Notes: generated from the letters alone by a model not told the origin. A stretch of DNA of 64,000 bases from LZORAL124-50-18 sp051208045 (GCA_051208045.1 JBPJFY010000003.1:310001-374000); one strand, 5' to 3'; counted from the first letter of the stretch, positions 7,754 through 17,120 are shown. Translations and numbers: made by a program.

Positions 7754-9427
7754 TCACTGCCACAAAATAGGCTGACGTGCTCCGTACCACTCTTCCAGCT
7801 TGCCTTTGTAGGCATCTTCGATCACGTTCCGCTTCATCTTCATGGTTGGCGTAAGGAAGTTGTTTTCAATGGTCCACTCATCGCTGACCACCGCCAGGAA
7901 TTGCAGTTGCTCGTGATGCTCGATACTCGCATTCACATCCTTCAACAATTGCGCCAGACTGGCTTCCAGTTCCTTACGGAATCCTTCGTCACCACGCTTG
8001 GCTTGTGCATCTTCTGACAGCACAATCATACAGTGCGGCTGAGGGTATTCAGCACCGGCAACACACACCATTTCCACGTGTGGATGCGCAATCAGCTTGT
8101 TCTCAATCGGTGCAGGCGCGACGTATTTACCTTTACTGGTTTTGAAGATTTCCTTGATTCGACCGGTCAATTTCAATCGACCCATTTCATCCAGTTCACC
8201 TTTATCGCCGGTTTTCAGGTAGCCGTCTTCAGTAAACGTTTCTTCTGTCTGCTCGGGTGACTTGTAGTAGCCCATCATGGTCGCCGGGCTCTTCACCTGA
8301 ACTTCACCCACCTCACTGATGCGAACATCCACACCAGGCAACGCTTCTCCCACATAGCCAATACGGGCGCGACCCGGCTTGGTCATGTGCGAGTAGGCAA
8401 AGTTCTCAGACATCCCGTAGCCTTCCAGCAGTTCCAGGCCCAGCCGGCGGTACCATGCCATGATGTCTTCTGACAGAGGTGCTGAACCACTGCCTGCGAA
8501 TTTTACGTTTTCCAGACCCAGACCTTTCAGTACCTTCTTCTTGATCAGGCGGTTTACCAGCGGGAACTTAAGCAGCTTTTCCAGTTTTTCTGGAGGCAGC
8601 TTCTTGAAAATGCCGGACTGGAATTTGGTCCAGATACGTGGCACAGCCAGGAACAACGTAGGCTTAGCACGCTGAAGGTCTGTTACGAAGGTGTCCAGTG
8701 ACTCTGCGAAGAACAGGTGGAAACCTCGGTAGAAAGAGCCCATTTCAACCACGAAACGCTCAAATACGTGTGAAAGCGGCAAATAAGACAGCATGCGCTC
8801 ATTGGAGGTGATATCCAGCGCATCCACAACACCTTCCGCCGCATAGGCCAGGTTGAAGAAAGACAACATAACGCCTTTAGGACGACCAGTACTTCCGGAG
8901 GTGTAAACGATGGTGGCCAATTCTTCCGGGTCACGTGCTTCAACGTCTTGCATCGGCGGGAACTTGGCAATGATGTCATCCCAGGTTTCGTAGTCATTTT
9001 TCGGGCTCAGCGGGTAAGAAACGCATTTCATATCCGCAGGTACACCCGGCTTCATCATCTCCCAGTCATCCAGCTTGCCCACAAACAGCAACTTGGACTC
9101 ACTGTGCTCAAGAATGTATTCGACGGTGTCCGCATTCAACGTGGGGTACAGTGGTACAGTCACATGGCCCGCCATCCAAATGGCGAGGTCTGACATGATC
9201 CAGTGTGCACAGTTCTTGGAAAGCAATGCAATATTGCTCTTGGGGGGCAAATTCAGAGATTTAATATAAGACGCCATTCTACGCGCTTCGCCTACTGCAC
9301 GTTGCCAGGTGAATTCCACGACCTCGCCATTGCCCATTGGCTGAGTCATGTATATTTCGCCGGCTTTTGCTTTTTCCCAGTGCAGTACTTTTTCTAGTGG
9401 CAGCGTGACTTTGGTATTAGTTTCCAT
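7754..9427 (-). CDS. Long-chain fatty-acid--CoA ligase family (AMP-forming)
   Basis: The 558-residue protein has the adenylate-forming signatures in order: the P-loop YTSGSTGRPKGV (about residue 170), the A4-type motif YGMSE (about 310), the TGD motif (ETGDKG region TGDKGELD, about 385) and the hinge/lysine region LTGRIKEIFKTSKGKYVAP. The last segment is typical of the eukaryotic-like long-chain acyl-CoA synthetase (ACSL/FAA) branch. It would activate fatty acids with ATP and CoA at the inner membrane for degradation or lipid synthesis. The start at 9427 is chosen over an upstream ATG at 9502 because AAGGAAA precedes it and the first 25 residues of the longer frame look non-coding. The gene is monocistronic. 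Confidence 0.9.
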   Translation of the reverse strand: METNTKVTLPLEKVLHWEKAKAGEIYMTQPMGNGEVVEFTWQRAVGEARRMASYIKSLNLPPKSNIALLSKNCAHWIMSDLAIWMAGHVTVPLYPTLNADTVEYILEHSESKLLFVGKLDDWEMMKPGVPADMKCVSYPLSPKNDYETWDDIIAKFPPMQDVEARDPEELATIVYTSGSTGRPKGVMLSFFNLAYAAEGVVDALDITSNERMLSYLPLSHVFERFVVEMGSFYRGFHLFFAESLDTFVTDLQRAKPTLFLAVPRIWTKFQSGIFKKLPPEKLEKLLKFPLVNRLIKKKVLKGLGLENVKFAGSGSAPLSEDIMAWYRRLGLELLEGYGMSENFAYSHMTKPGRARIGYVGEALPGVDVRISEVGEVQVKSPATMMGYYKSPEQTEETFTEDGYLKTGDKGELDEMGRLKLTGRIKEIFKTSKGKYVAPAPIENKLIAHPHVEMVCVAGAEYPQPHCMIVLSEDAQAKRGDEGFRKELEASLAQLLKDVNASIEHHEQLQFLAVVSDEWTIENNFLTPTMKMKRNVIEDAYKGKLEEWYGARQPILWQ

Positions 9428-9709
9428 TTTGAGTTTCCTTGCCTCTCCAGATGTCCCCTTTTTTGGGGGGTTGTAGTAATCGGTTCTATCGAAATTGCTC
9501 AACGAATCGTTTATTAGTGTAGTTAAAAGTTGAGACTTGTGTGTTTCATTTTTTTACTCTGTAACTCGGCATAATACTGCCATGAGCAGGTGATTTGAAT
9601 AGATTTACTTCACGTTTTCACACAAGAGCGTAAAATTCCCGTCAGTTTCATCCAAAGAGCTATTTTTTGTACACAACAGGACGTAAGCCCAAGGGGTTAG
9701 GATTACCCC

Positions 9710-10171
9710 GTGGACGTTTGTACCACAAATTATCACATGGTAATTTGCCTTGGCGCGCAGGTAATGCTAAAACGTTTGAAGGTAAAAACAGCCACTACTG
9801 ATGGATTTTCAGCATATATGTTCAGATGCCGAGTGTGTAAGGTGGGCGAAATGCTACCGGCAGCCCAGGAAACAGAGCCTGAGTATACAGAGAAGTTTCA
9901 ATGCACCGAGTGCGGGCATACTGCTATCATTCCTTCCATGACAATTATTGTCAGCCAGTTTTTTTCCGGACTGATTGGCGGTCTCATTACGCTGTTTCTC
10001 TTTATCGAAGAACTGTCCAGCTTGATGAAAGCCTTTCAGTTCAATGTCACTGAAGGGATGACACGAAACGTTTTTCTGGTATCCATCTCTACATTATTTA
10101 TATTCGGCTTCACCTTTATCCTCTACCGAGCTTATCGAGACTACCAGATCAGACGTCTCTATCGCGCCTAA
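9710..10171 (+). CDS. Zinc-ribbon membrane protein, 153 aa, unknown function
   Basis: Two CxxC knuckles (CRVC about residue 40 and CTEC about residue 66) form a probable zinc ribbon, followed by two transmembrane helices (about 80-100 and 124-145) and a basic tail (YRAYRDYQIRRLYR). I know no function for it. The GTG at 9710 has AGGA 7 bases upstream, but the ATG at 9764 (MLKRLKVK) is a reasonable alternative that removes an odd Cys-containing leader. It lies 28 bases upstream of the ABC-transporter binding-protein gene on the same strand, so co-transcription is possible. The 282 bases before it hold no other gene that I can see. Confidence 0.6.
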   Translation: MDVCTTNYHMVICLGAQVMLKRLKVKTATTDGFSAYMFRCRVCKVGEMLPAAQETEPEYTEKFQCTECGHTAIIPSMTIIVSQFFSGLIGGLITLFLFIEELSSLMKAFQFNVTEGMTRNVFLVSISTLFIFGFTFILYRAYRDYQIRRLYRA

Positions 10172-10199
10172 CGACCTCTTTTCAACTTAAGGCACTATT

Positions 10200-11165
10200 A
10201 TGAAACGAGTTTTGCACTCCCTGTGTTTCTCAGCATTGGCAACGCTGTTGCCCTGCACCTCAATCGCTGCGGACAAATTCGTCGCAATCACACAAATCGT
10301 TGAACACCCGGCGCTTGATTCCGTGCGCAGCGGCGTTAAAGACGCTTTGAGTGAGAAAGGATTCAATGAAGGCACCAATCTCAAGTGGATGTACGAAAGT
10401 GCGCAGGGCAATCCAACCACTGCTGCGCAGATAGCGAAAAAGTTTGCCGGTGCAAATCCGGATGTCATCGTCGCAATTGCGACCCCATCCGCGCAAACGG
10501 CAGCCGCAGCAGCAAAACAAACACCCATTGTGTTCAGCGCGGTGACCGACCCGGTTGGCGCTAAACTGGTCAAGCAACTTGAAAAACCCGGTGCCAATAT
10601 CACGGGCACCACTGACATGTTACCCATGAACAAGCATGTGGAGCTCGTACACACGCTGGTACCCACCGCAAAAACCATTGGCACCATCTACAATCCCGGT
10701 GAAGCCAATTCCGTCACGCTGATCAAAATGCTGGAAGAAGCCACCGGGGTCCGCGGTCTCAAAGTACAGAAAGCCGCTGCGACCAAAACCGCCGACGTAT
10801 TGGCCGCAGCCCGGTCACTTGTTGGCAAGGTGGATGCTATCTACCTGTCTACCGACAACACCGTAATTTCTGCACTCGAAGCGGTCGTCAAAGTGTGCAA
10901 GCAAAACAAAATTCCACTAATTGCGGGCGACACCGACTCCGTACAACGCGGAGCGATTGCCGCGCTGGGGTTCAACTACTACGAAATTGGAAAACAAACC
11001 GGCATGATGGTGGCGCAAATACTCGAGGGTGCCAACCCGGGTGACCTTGACGTGCAGAGCATTGAAACGCTGGATTTGCACCTGAATTTGCAGTCTGCTG
11101 CCGATATGGGCGTGACGATTGACACGTCTTTGCAAGCTCAGGCGAAAAAAATCATCCAGAAATGA
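10200..11165 (+). CDS. ABC transporter substrate-binding protein, TrpX/YtaP-like family (PF04392 type)
   Basis: The 321-residue protein has a signal peptide (about 1-23, ending SIAADK) and then the fold of the ABC_sub_bind family, seen in motifs such as VAITQIVEHPALDSVRSG, PIVFSAVTDPVGAKLV and GTTDMLP. This family serves transporters made of this protein, a single LivH-like permease and an ATPase; streptococcal TrpXYZ imports tryptophan. The permease and ATPase follow in that order here. The substrate cannot be told from sequence. AAGG lies about 9 bases before the ATG. A hairpin after the gene probably limits read-through into the permease, leaving an excess of binding protein. Confidence 0.88.
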   Translation: MKRVLHSLCFSALATLLPCTSIAADKFVAITQIVEHPALDSVRSGVKDALSEKGFNEGTNLKWMYESAQGNPTTAAQIAKKFAGANPDVIVAIATPSAQTAAAAAKQTPIVFSAVTDPVGAKLVKQLEKPGANITGTTDMLPMNKHVELVHTLVPTAKTIGTIYNPGEANSVTLIKMLEEATGVRGLKVQKAAATKTADVLAAARSLVGKVDAIYLSTDNTVISALEAVVKVCKQNKIPLIAGDTDSVQRGAIAALGFNYYEIGKQTGMMVAQILEGANPGDLDVQSIETLDLHLNLQSAADMGVTIDTSLQAQAKKIIQK

Positions 11166-11242
11166 CCTTGGTCAATTCCTGTCGGGCAGGGTTTTCGTAT
11201 AGTGGCCTTGCCATATGAGACATTTCTTCCTCTTTTGGAAAC

Positions 11243-11280
11243 GGGTGGCCTGAATTAAGGCCACCTCCTTTTCTTTCCCT
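11243..11280 (+). terminator. Hairpin/attenuator after the binding-protein gene
   Basis: GGTGGCCT (11244-11251) pairs with AGGCCACC (11258-11265) over a 6-base loop, followed by a pyrimidine-rich tract with several T-runs. It lies in the 183-base gap before the permease gene. The imperfect T-run fits partial termination. Confidence 0.6.
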
Positions 11281-11348
11281 CTGAATTTTTATACGCTACG
11301 CCTTCTCTGCACCACCACATAGCTTGACCGACCTGACAGGAAATCACT

Positions 11349-12245
11349 TTGTCTGACATTGCTTTTTACGGAGCGCTCGAAACGGGGCTACTGTTTGCTT
11401 TGGTTGCCTTTGGCATATTTATCTCTTTTCGCGTACTGGATTTTCCTGACTTAACGGTGGATGGAAGCTTTCCGCTCGGCGCCGCAATTTCGGCCACACT
11501 GATTGTAAGTGGCGTGAATCCATGGCTGGCTACCGGCGCGGCACTTTTCGGGGGTGCGCTCGCTGGTATGATCACCGCGCTGTTAAATGTGAAGCTGAAA
11601 ATCCTGCATTTGCTGGCGTCGATTCTGACCATGATCGCGCTTTACTCCATTAATCTTCGTATCATGGGAAAGCCCAATATTGCGCTTCTGGGGGAAGAAA
11701 CCGTGCTGACCTTTCTTGAGCAAACGGGCCTGCCCTATTATCTCGTCAGCCCCATCGCCTTCGCGATCGTTGCCCTCGCGGTTTTGGGTCTGCTGGTGTG
11801 GTTTTTCAGCACCGATACCGGCCTCGCCATGCGCGCTACGGGTGCCAACCCCAAGATGGCCAGTGCGCAGGGCATCTCCACCCCGGGCATGATCGTCCTG
11901 GGTATGGCGGTATCCAATGCTCTGGTCGCGCTGGCCGGGGCACTGTTTGCCCAAAGCCAGGGGGTTGCTGATGTCACGATGGGCGTGGGCGTTATCGTCG
12001 TTGGCTTGGCATCGGTGATTGGTGGCGAAGCCTTGTTGTCCACTCGAACGCTTTTTCTGAGCATTCTCGCTTGCTTAATCGGTGCGATTCTCTACCGGCT
12101 GGCCATCGCACTGGCATTAAACGCCGACTTTATCGGCCTGGAAGCACAGGACCTTAATCTGGTCACTGCATTACTCGTCGCGTTTGCCATTGTGCTCCCC
12201 GGCGCAAAATCCTCATTGAAAAGCTCGCTGGCCGCACGAGGATAA
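11349..12245 (+). CDS. ABC transporter permease (LivH/BPD_transp_2 type, TrpY-like)
   Basis: A 298-residue membrane protein with about eight or nine hydrophobic helices. The segments LDFPDLTVDGSFPLGAAISA and GLAMRATGANPKMASAQGIS are typical of the permeases that pair with PF04392 binding proteins. It would be the inner-membrane channel of the three-gene transporter. The start is TTG at 11349 with AGGAAA eight bases upstream; there is no better ATG in frame. Five bases separate its stop from the ATPase gene, so the two are translationally linked. Confidence 0.9.
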   Translation: MSDIAFYGALETGLLFALVAFGIFISFRVLDFPDLTVDGSFPLGAAISATLIVSGVNPWLATGAALFGGALAGMITALLNVKLKILHLLASILTMIALYSINLRIMGKPNIALLGEETVLTFLEQTGLPYYLVSPIAFAIVALAVLGLLVWFFSTDTGLAMRATGANPKMASAQGISTPGMIVLGMAVSNALVALAGALFAQSQGVADVTMGVGVIVVGLASVIGGEALLSTRTLFLSILACLIGAILYRLAIALALNADFIGLEAQDLNLVTALLVAFAIVLPGAKSSLKSSLAARG

Positions 12246-12250
12246 TTCTG

Positions 12251-13045
12251 ATGATTACAGCCCAAAACCTACAGGTCACGTTTGGAAAAGGCACACCGCT
12301 GGAAAATCGTGCGCTGCGCGGTTTATCCATCACCATTCCTCAGGGGCAATTTGTTACCGTCATTGGCAGCAACGGTGCGGGAAAATCGACGTTTCTCAAT
12401 GCACTCGCAGGGGATATTCTCTGCGACACCGGCACGATTCAGATTGGCGAGCACGACTTCACCAAGACAGTGACGCACAGGCGCGCTGCTCGGGTTGCCC
12501 GGGTATTTCAAGACCCCAAGGCTGGCACCTGCGAAAACCTCTCCATTGCCGAAAATATGTCTCTGGCAATGAAACGCGGACAACGTCGCTGGCTCAGCCT
12601 GGCCTATCAGGCTAAAAACATGGCCCTTTTTAAGGAGCGACTGGCCCATTTGAACCTAGGATTGGAAAACCGGCTGAATGACAAAATGGGGTTGTTATCC
12701 GGCGGGCAGCGACAGGCTGTCAGCCTGGTCATGGCAACGTTACAACCGTCAGACATTCTGCTGCTCGACGAACATACCGCAGCATTGGACCCCAAAACAG
12801 CCGAGTTTGTAATGAGCCTGACCCGGCAAATTATTCAGGAGCAGAATCTCACTACCTTGATGGTCACCCACAGTATGAAGCAAGCGCTTTCCGTTGGTGA
12901 TCGCACCATCATGCTGCATGAAGGGCAAGTCGCTTTCGATGTTCAGAACCCGGAGCGCCAAGACCTCACCGTCAATGATTTGCTCAAGCTTTTTGAGAAA
13001 GTGAAAGGCGAAGAGCTGAGTGATGATAATTTATTGCTGGGATGA
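12251..13045 (+). CDS. ABC transporter ATP-binding protein (TrpZ-like)
   Basis: The 264-residue ATPase shows Walker A (GSNGAGKST, about residues 38-46), Q-loop region VFQDPKAGTC, signature LSGGQRQAV (about 143-151), Walker B LLLDEHTAALD and the H-loop THSMKQAL. DEHTAALDPKTA is characteristic of the ATPases paired with PF04392 binding proteins, where Pro is replaced by His in the usual DEPT. It energises the transporter encoded by the two preceding genes from the cytoplasmic side. This is the last gene of the operon; no clear terminator follows before the convergent kinase gene. Confidence 0.92.
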   Translation: MITAQNLQVTFGKGTPLENRALRGLSITIPQGQFVTVIGSNGAGKSTFLNALAGDILCDTGTIQIGEHDFTKTVTHRRAARVARVFQDPKAGTCENLSIAENMSLAMKRGQRRWLSLAYQAKNMALFKERLAHLNLGLENRLNDKMGLLSGGQRQAVSLVMATLQPSDILLLDEHTAALDPKTAEFVMSLTRQIIQEQNLTTLMVTHSMKQALSVGDRTIMLHEGQVAFDVQNPERQDLTVNDLLKLFEKVKGEELSDDNLLLG

Positions 13046-13098
13046 GGACTCTCGTGAAGAACAGCCACTGAGCGGGAAAAAAGACAGCTTTATCGGCA

Positions 13099-14823
13099 CT
13101 AATCGACCATCCCTAAGGCAATCTTCAACTCATGCAGCGTACCGCCATTAAGAAAATACACATTCAGCGCCAGTGATAACACCAACAGTAGGATGAGAAA
13201 GAGTACGCCGGCATGACTCTGCTCACGGTCGCTGAGGTGCTTTACCTCCCTGCCCGCAAAGATGTCATCGTCGTCAATGCGGGAAATAGCGGTGGCTTTG
13301 TCATCCACTAACGCATTGATTTCAGAAAGCACGGCATCAACGCTTGGGATACGCTGATTCGTATCCAGCTCCAACATCCGCGCCAGCAGAGTTTGCGCAT
13401 CTTCGGGAAGTTCCAGATATTGCTTGCGACGGATTAGCTTGCCATCTTTGTAGTCCGGCAATGAACCGACGAGCATTTGAAAAAAGATAACACCCAGCGA
13501 GTAAATGTCCGTGAGCTCACTGACCTCTTCTCGTCGAGGACGGTACCAGTTCTCTGAACCGGCATCTGCCTGGTAGTGCTCATCGAGACAGAAGTCCGTG
13601 AGCTTCGCCTGGAAGTTATCCGTGAAGAGCACATTACTCGGTCGAAGGTTGCCATGCACAATCCGGTTTTTATGCGCAAATGACAGCCCGCTGCAAACTT
13701 GTCGGGCAATGATCACAAATTCATCCAGGGCAAACGTGCTGACCAGTCGATCTTGCAGTGAGCCACCACTCAGATACTCCATGACCATTATAAACACGTC
13801 ATCTTTTCGGGACGTTCCGAGAATATTGATGATGTTTGGATGTTTGAGCTGCGCCAGTATTTTACTTTCTTTGTAACCCGCAAACTTGCCAATTTTCTTT
13901 TTGATGATCAACAGATTGTGCGCCTGTTTTTCTTCAAACAGATACACCGACCCATACCGGGATTCCTTCACCACATCCAGCAGACCAAACTTTTGCTTGA
14001 TTTCCTGCATACCCTGGTTGGCGCGAGCCATCTGGGCGGTGCCGAGGTGTTTGCCACGCATGGTCAGCAGCAGACGATTCTTAATGTCTTCGACAGAGTG
14101 CGGGCGCTTTTCCGGAGACTCATGAAGGCACTGCATCACCAGCCGATCCAGCGTGCCTTCCAACTTGGGCTCGTAGGCGGAGGGTGGCCGTATTGCGCCT
14201 TGAGGGAGACGACCGGTAAATATTTCGTACATCATCACGCCCAGAGAATAGATGTCGCTGGCCGCAGAGGTGTATTTTGCGGAGACACCCTGCTCCGGCG
14301 CCATATAGCCATCCGTTCCTAAAATCAGATGCGCTTCCGAATCTTTTGCGCTCTCATCCTCAAAAAACGTGGCAATCCCGAAATCCAGAAGGCGGGCATT
14401 GTCATCCGTATCCACCAACACGTTGGCGGGTTTAATATCCCGGTGAATGATCCCGGCTTTGTGTGCGTAAGACAGCCCCTTACAGATCTGGATAATCAGA
14501 TCAATTTTTTTATTGAATGGCAGTGTATTGGCGCGAATTACATCCGTCAGGGTTTTCCCCTCAACATATTCCATAATGAACACCGGGCGCCCCTTACTGG
14601 TGGTGCCTTTATCGATGACGTGAATGATGTTCGGATGATTCAAGCGAGCAATGATCAGGGATTCGCGATGAAAGCGCTCCCGAATGGAGGGATCTGAAGA
14701 GAGTTGCTTGGATAAGACCTTGATGGCAACAGGCCGGTCCAGAGAAACCTGCAACCCGCGATAGACGGTGGCCATACCGCCTTTACCAATGACCTCCTGG
14801 TATTCGTATCGGCCTTCTTTCAT
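13099..14823 (-). CDS. Membrane-anchored Ser/Thr protein kinase with tandem kinase domains, second one a pseudokinase
   Basis: The first domain (residues about 6-265) is a complete Hanks-type kinase: GKGGMATVY loop, Lys35 in VAIK, HRD at 127-129 with KPAN, DFG at 147-149 and APE in the activation segment. A second kinase fold (about 278-505) keeps the overall order but reads HGN instead of HRD (390-392), LRPSN instead of LKPSN and DFC instead of DFG (410-412), so it should not catalyse. A single transmembrane helix near 538-557 anchors the chain with only about 17 residues beyond it. The start has GGGGAG upstream. The PP2C phosphatase gene lies 37 bases upstream on the same strand and would reverse its action. 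The FHA protein is divergent. Confidence 0.92.
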   Translation of the reverse strand: MKEGRYEYQEVIGKGGMATVYRGLQVSLDRPVAIKVLSKQLSSDPSIRERFHRESLIIARLNHPNIIHVIDKGTTSKGRPVFIMEYVEGKTLTDVIRANTLPFNKKIDLIIQICKGLSYAHKAGIIHRDIKPANVLVDTDDNARLLDFGIATFFEDESAKDSEAHLILGTDGYMAPEQGVSAKYTSAASDIYSLGVMMYEIFTGRLPQGAIRPPSAYEPKLEGTLDRLVMQCLHESPEKRPHSVEDIKNRLLLTMRGKHLGTAQMARANQGMQEIKQKFGLLDVVKESRYGSVYLFEEKQAHNLLIIKKKIGKFAGYKESKILAQLKHPNIINILGTSRKDDVFIMVMEYLSGGSLQDRLVSTFALDEFVIIARQVCSGLSFAHKNRIVHGNLRPSNVLFTDNFQAKLTDFCLDEHYQADAGSENWYRPRREEVSELTDIYSLGVIFFQMLVGSLPDYKDGKLIRRKQYLELPEDAQTLLARMLELDTNQRIPSVDAVLSEINALVDDKATAISRIDDDDIFAGREVKHLSDREQSHAGVLFLILLLVLSLALNVYFLNGGTLHELKIALGMVD

Positions 14824-14860
14824 TCAGCTCCCCAACTGGCGCGGTGTTCTTTTTGTTCTT

Positions 14861-15565
14861 TCAGGTATGGTATTGCATCAGGGCCACGGTGATGTTGTCC
14901 CGCCCCCCGTTATTGTTTGCTGTTTCGATCAGGCAATGTGCCTTATCTTCCAAAGATAGCTCAGATTCCATAATTGTGGCGATATCTTCATCATTCACCT
15001 CGCCCGTCAGCCCATCCGAGCACAACAACAGATAATCCCCTTCTGACAATGAGCCTGACACTGTATCAATGCGAAGTAATTCAATCTCTCCACTGCCGAG
15101 CGCATGCATCAGCACATGCCGAAAAGGGTGTGTCGCTGCTTCCTGACGGGTAATCTCCTCTTCGGCGATCAAGTGTTCGACGTAGCTATGATCCCGCGTC
15201 AGTTGCTGGAGGTAGCTGCCGTTCCAGATATACGCACGGCTGTCCCCCACCCAGGAAATCTGGAAAATGGCGCGATCGATAGAACAGGCCACAATCGTGG
15301 TGGCCATGCCATCGTAATCCGGCTTAGCGATCGCAGCGTCTTGAATGGCGACGTGTGCAGACAGAATAGCTTGCTGCAGAGATTCGCCCTGCGCCATGCA
15401 TTGAACGACCGATTCGCAGGCAATCTGACTGGCTACTTCACCATTTTTATTACCACCAACGCCATCCGCCAGTACAAATACACTGCTTTGCGGTGCCGCC
15501 AGCACATGATCTTCATTTTTTAACCTAAGCTGACCCACATGGGTTTCAGTCACAAAATTCAGCAT
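14861..15565 (-). CDS. PP2C-family Ser/Thr protein phosphatase
   Basis: The 234-residue protein has the full set of PPM motifs for the two-metal site: RLKNEDH near residue 15-20, LADGVGGNKNGEVAS (about 32-46), WVGDSRAYIW (about 115), LLCSDGLTGEVNDEDI (about 178) and GGRDNITV near the end. Its size is that of bacterial Stp/PppA phosphatases. It probably dephosphorylates the adjacent kinase and its targets. It is the first gene of a two-gene minus-strand unit with the kinase. The start lacks a good ribosome site, but no better one is in frame. Confidence 0.92.
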   Translation of the reverse strand: MLNFVTETHVGQLRLKNEDHVLAAPQSSVFVLADGVGGNKNGEVASQIACESVVQCMAQGESLQQAILSAHVAIQDAAIAKPDYDGMATTIVACSIDRAIFQISWVGDSRAYIWNGSYLQQLTRDHSYVEHLIAEEEITRQEAATHPFRHVLMHALGSGEIELLRIDTVSGSLSEGDYLLLCSDGLTGEVNDEDIATIMESELSLEDKAHCLIETANNNGGRDNITVALMQYHT

Positions 15566-15711
15566 TCCATTTTTACTGTTGGCCAGGCCAACGTTTTCCC
15601 CTCGACATTGATGAATTAAAAATTCCGTGGTCCAGCTGCAATAATACCTTTTATTCAGCGTATTTAGCGGCTATTCCCAAGAATTTTTTTAAGCAGTTTC
15701 ACTATTGCGTG

Positions 15712-15732
15712 TCTATACTCATCCAGTATAGA
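15712..15732. promoter_or_regulatory. Perfect inverted repeat in the phosphatase/FHA divergent promoter region
   Basis: TCTATACT and AGTATAGA form an 8-bp palindrome with a 5-base centre (CATCC), 39 bases before the FHA start. The left arm contains TATACT, which could be a -10 box. The size and place fit a regulator binding site, but no regulator is identified. Confidence 0.4.
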
Positions 15733-15770
15733 TTGTGTTCGGGATTCTATTTAACAGAAAGGTTGGGTTG

Positions 15771-16673
15771 ATGCTAAAACTACAATTCAGGGATAGGCGC
15801 CAGGAGTCTGTGTGGCTGGTAGATGATGAATTTTCAATCGGTTCAGACGCAGAGAACAGTCTGGTCATCAAAACCGGCGACGTGCATGGCAAACATGCGG
15901 AAATTCTGCAAACGACCTCCGGGCAACTCTTCATTAAAGACCTCGGATCACCCTCCGGCACCTATCTCAACGGCAACCGCGTTAATGCAGACACAGAGAT
16001 CAACGCAGGCGATGTACTCAAGCTTGGCGAAGTTGAACTGGAGGTGATTGACCCGAAAATGGCCGTTGCTTCCCCCCCGACGGTGGCGCGTGCCGCGGTT
16101 GAGTGGAAAGTGATTGCCACGGCCAGCTGGATGAACGGCCAGATTTTTGAAGTAAAAAACACCATGACGATCGGGCGAGACTCCAGTTGCGATATCTCAA
16201 TCCCGGTAGAGCACCTGTCACGAAAACACGCAGAGCTCACCCTGCAGGACGGCAAACTGTTTGTGACCGACCTGGGTTCCTCCAATGGCACGTTTGTCAA
16301 CGGGAACCGTGTCACACGAATTGAGCTGCACCCGGGCGACAAACTGAAGTTTGATGTGGTCACTTTCTCGATTGATGGCCCGGCGCAGGAAGAAGCCCCG
16401 GACCCGAATAAAACCATCATTCGACCTGCCATCAAAATCAACCCGGAAGACCTTCCCAAACGAGAACCAAAAGCGAAACCGGCAAATACTGGCGATCAGA
16501 CCGTTCCTCGGGCTGCGCCACTCAAAAAACCAGCAGGAAAATCACCCAAACCTTATGATTGGGTGACGGAAGAAGAGCAACCCAAATCCGAAGGCACCCC
16601 CATGGCCAGCATTCTCTCCATCCTCGCGGCCGTTATAGTGGTTGCGGGTTTGGCCGCCATGTTTTTGTTGTAA
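15771..16673 (+). CDS. Tandem FHA-domain membrane protein
   Basis: The 300-residue protein has two FHA domains, about 18-90 and 120-190. Each has the SxGR-type loop (FSIGSDAENS; MTIGRDSSCD), the R/GKHAE loop and the final LGSxxGTxxNGNRV strand. The second has the full phospho-Thr-binding set (GRDS, LSRKH, SSNGT). The first is less canonical (HGKHAE, SPSGT). A Pro/Lys-rich linker leads to a C-terminal transmembrane helix (ILSILAAVIVVAGLAAMFLL), so the FHA part faces the cytoplasm. It likely reads phosphothreonines made by the divergent kinase. The ATG at 15771 follows AAAGG at 9 bases. A possible earlier start at 15735 is not supported. Confidence 0.9.
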   Translation: MLKLQFRDRRQESVWLVDDEFSIGSDAENSLVIKTGDVHGKHAEILQTTSGQLFIKDLGSPSGTYLNGNRVNADTEINAGDVLKLGEVELEVIDPKMAVASPPTVARAAVEWKVIATASWMNGQIFEVKNTMTIGRDSSCDISIPVEHLSRKHAELTLQDGKLFVTDLGSSNGTFVNGNRVTRIELHPGDKLKFDVVTFSIDGPAQEEAPDPNKTIIRPAIKINPEDLPKREPKAKPANTGDQTVPRAAPLKKPAGKSPKPYDWVTEEEQPKSEGTPMASILSILAAVIVVAGLAAMFLL

Positions 16674-16763
16674 CTTCAGTTTCCGGATCATCGTCTATAC
16701 TTTATTTCCTACCCGCCCGCCTGTTTGACGGGCTTCTCATACAACAAAAACGGAGTACTCACC

Positions 16764-17099
16764 ATGTCCCAGTTTGATGAAGTATTGAGCGCGTGCAAAG
16801 CACAAATGGACAAATGTAATATCGAATGTGATGAATCCCTGCTACAAGCCATCGCCAAAGGCTTGGGCCCATCCATTTACAACAAAGATTCCAGCCTGGT
16901 CGCTGCCGGGGATAAAGGGGAAATTGACGCGGTACGCACAAATTTCATCGCGAAAAAACTCGGTGTGGAAGGCGAACAGGCGGATGCAGCAATTGAACAT
17001 GCCATTGAACAAATTGGCTCATCCAACCGTCAAAAGCTTCGTCCGGTGTTTTATTACCTGATTGTGAAGTTCCTGGGCAAAGAAAGTGTGTATGCCTGA
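16764..17099 (+). CDS. DUF2853 family protein
   Basis: A 111-residue soluble protein matching my memory of DUF2853: KGLGPSIYNKDSS near residue 33-45, then LGVEG and the conserved end YYLIVKFLGKESVYA. The function of the family is unknown; a small helical structure is known for one member, as I recall. The start at 16764 has CGGAG nine bases before it; an upstream in-frame ATG at 16725 falls in what looks like leader DNA. It sits alone between the FHA gene and a strong terminator. Confidence 0.85.
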   Translation: MSQFDEVLSACKAQMDKCNIECDESLLQAIAKGLGPSIYNKDSSLVAAGDKGEIDAVRTNFIAKKLGVEGEQADAAIEHAIEQIGSSNRQKLRPVFYYLIVKFLGKESVYA

Positions 17100-17120
17100 G
17101 CAGGCAACCGGAACGATGAT

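Noticed and set aside
10187..10687. Minus-strand frame of 166 codons overlapping the ABC binding-protein gene
   Set aside because: It is a shadow of a well-supported secreted protein on the plus strand.
13099..17099. Kinase/phosphatase/FHA genes as part of a type VI secretion locus
   Set aside because: No tss genes are visible in the window, so that assignment is not supported.
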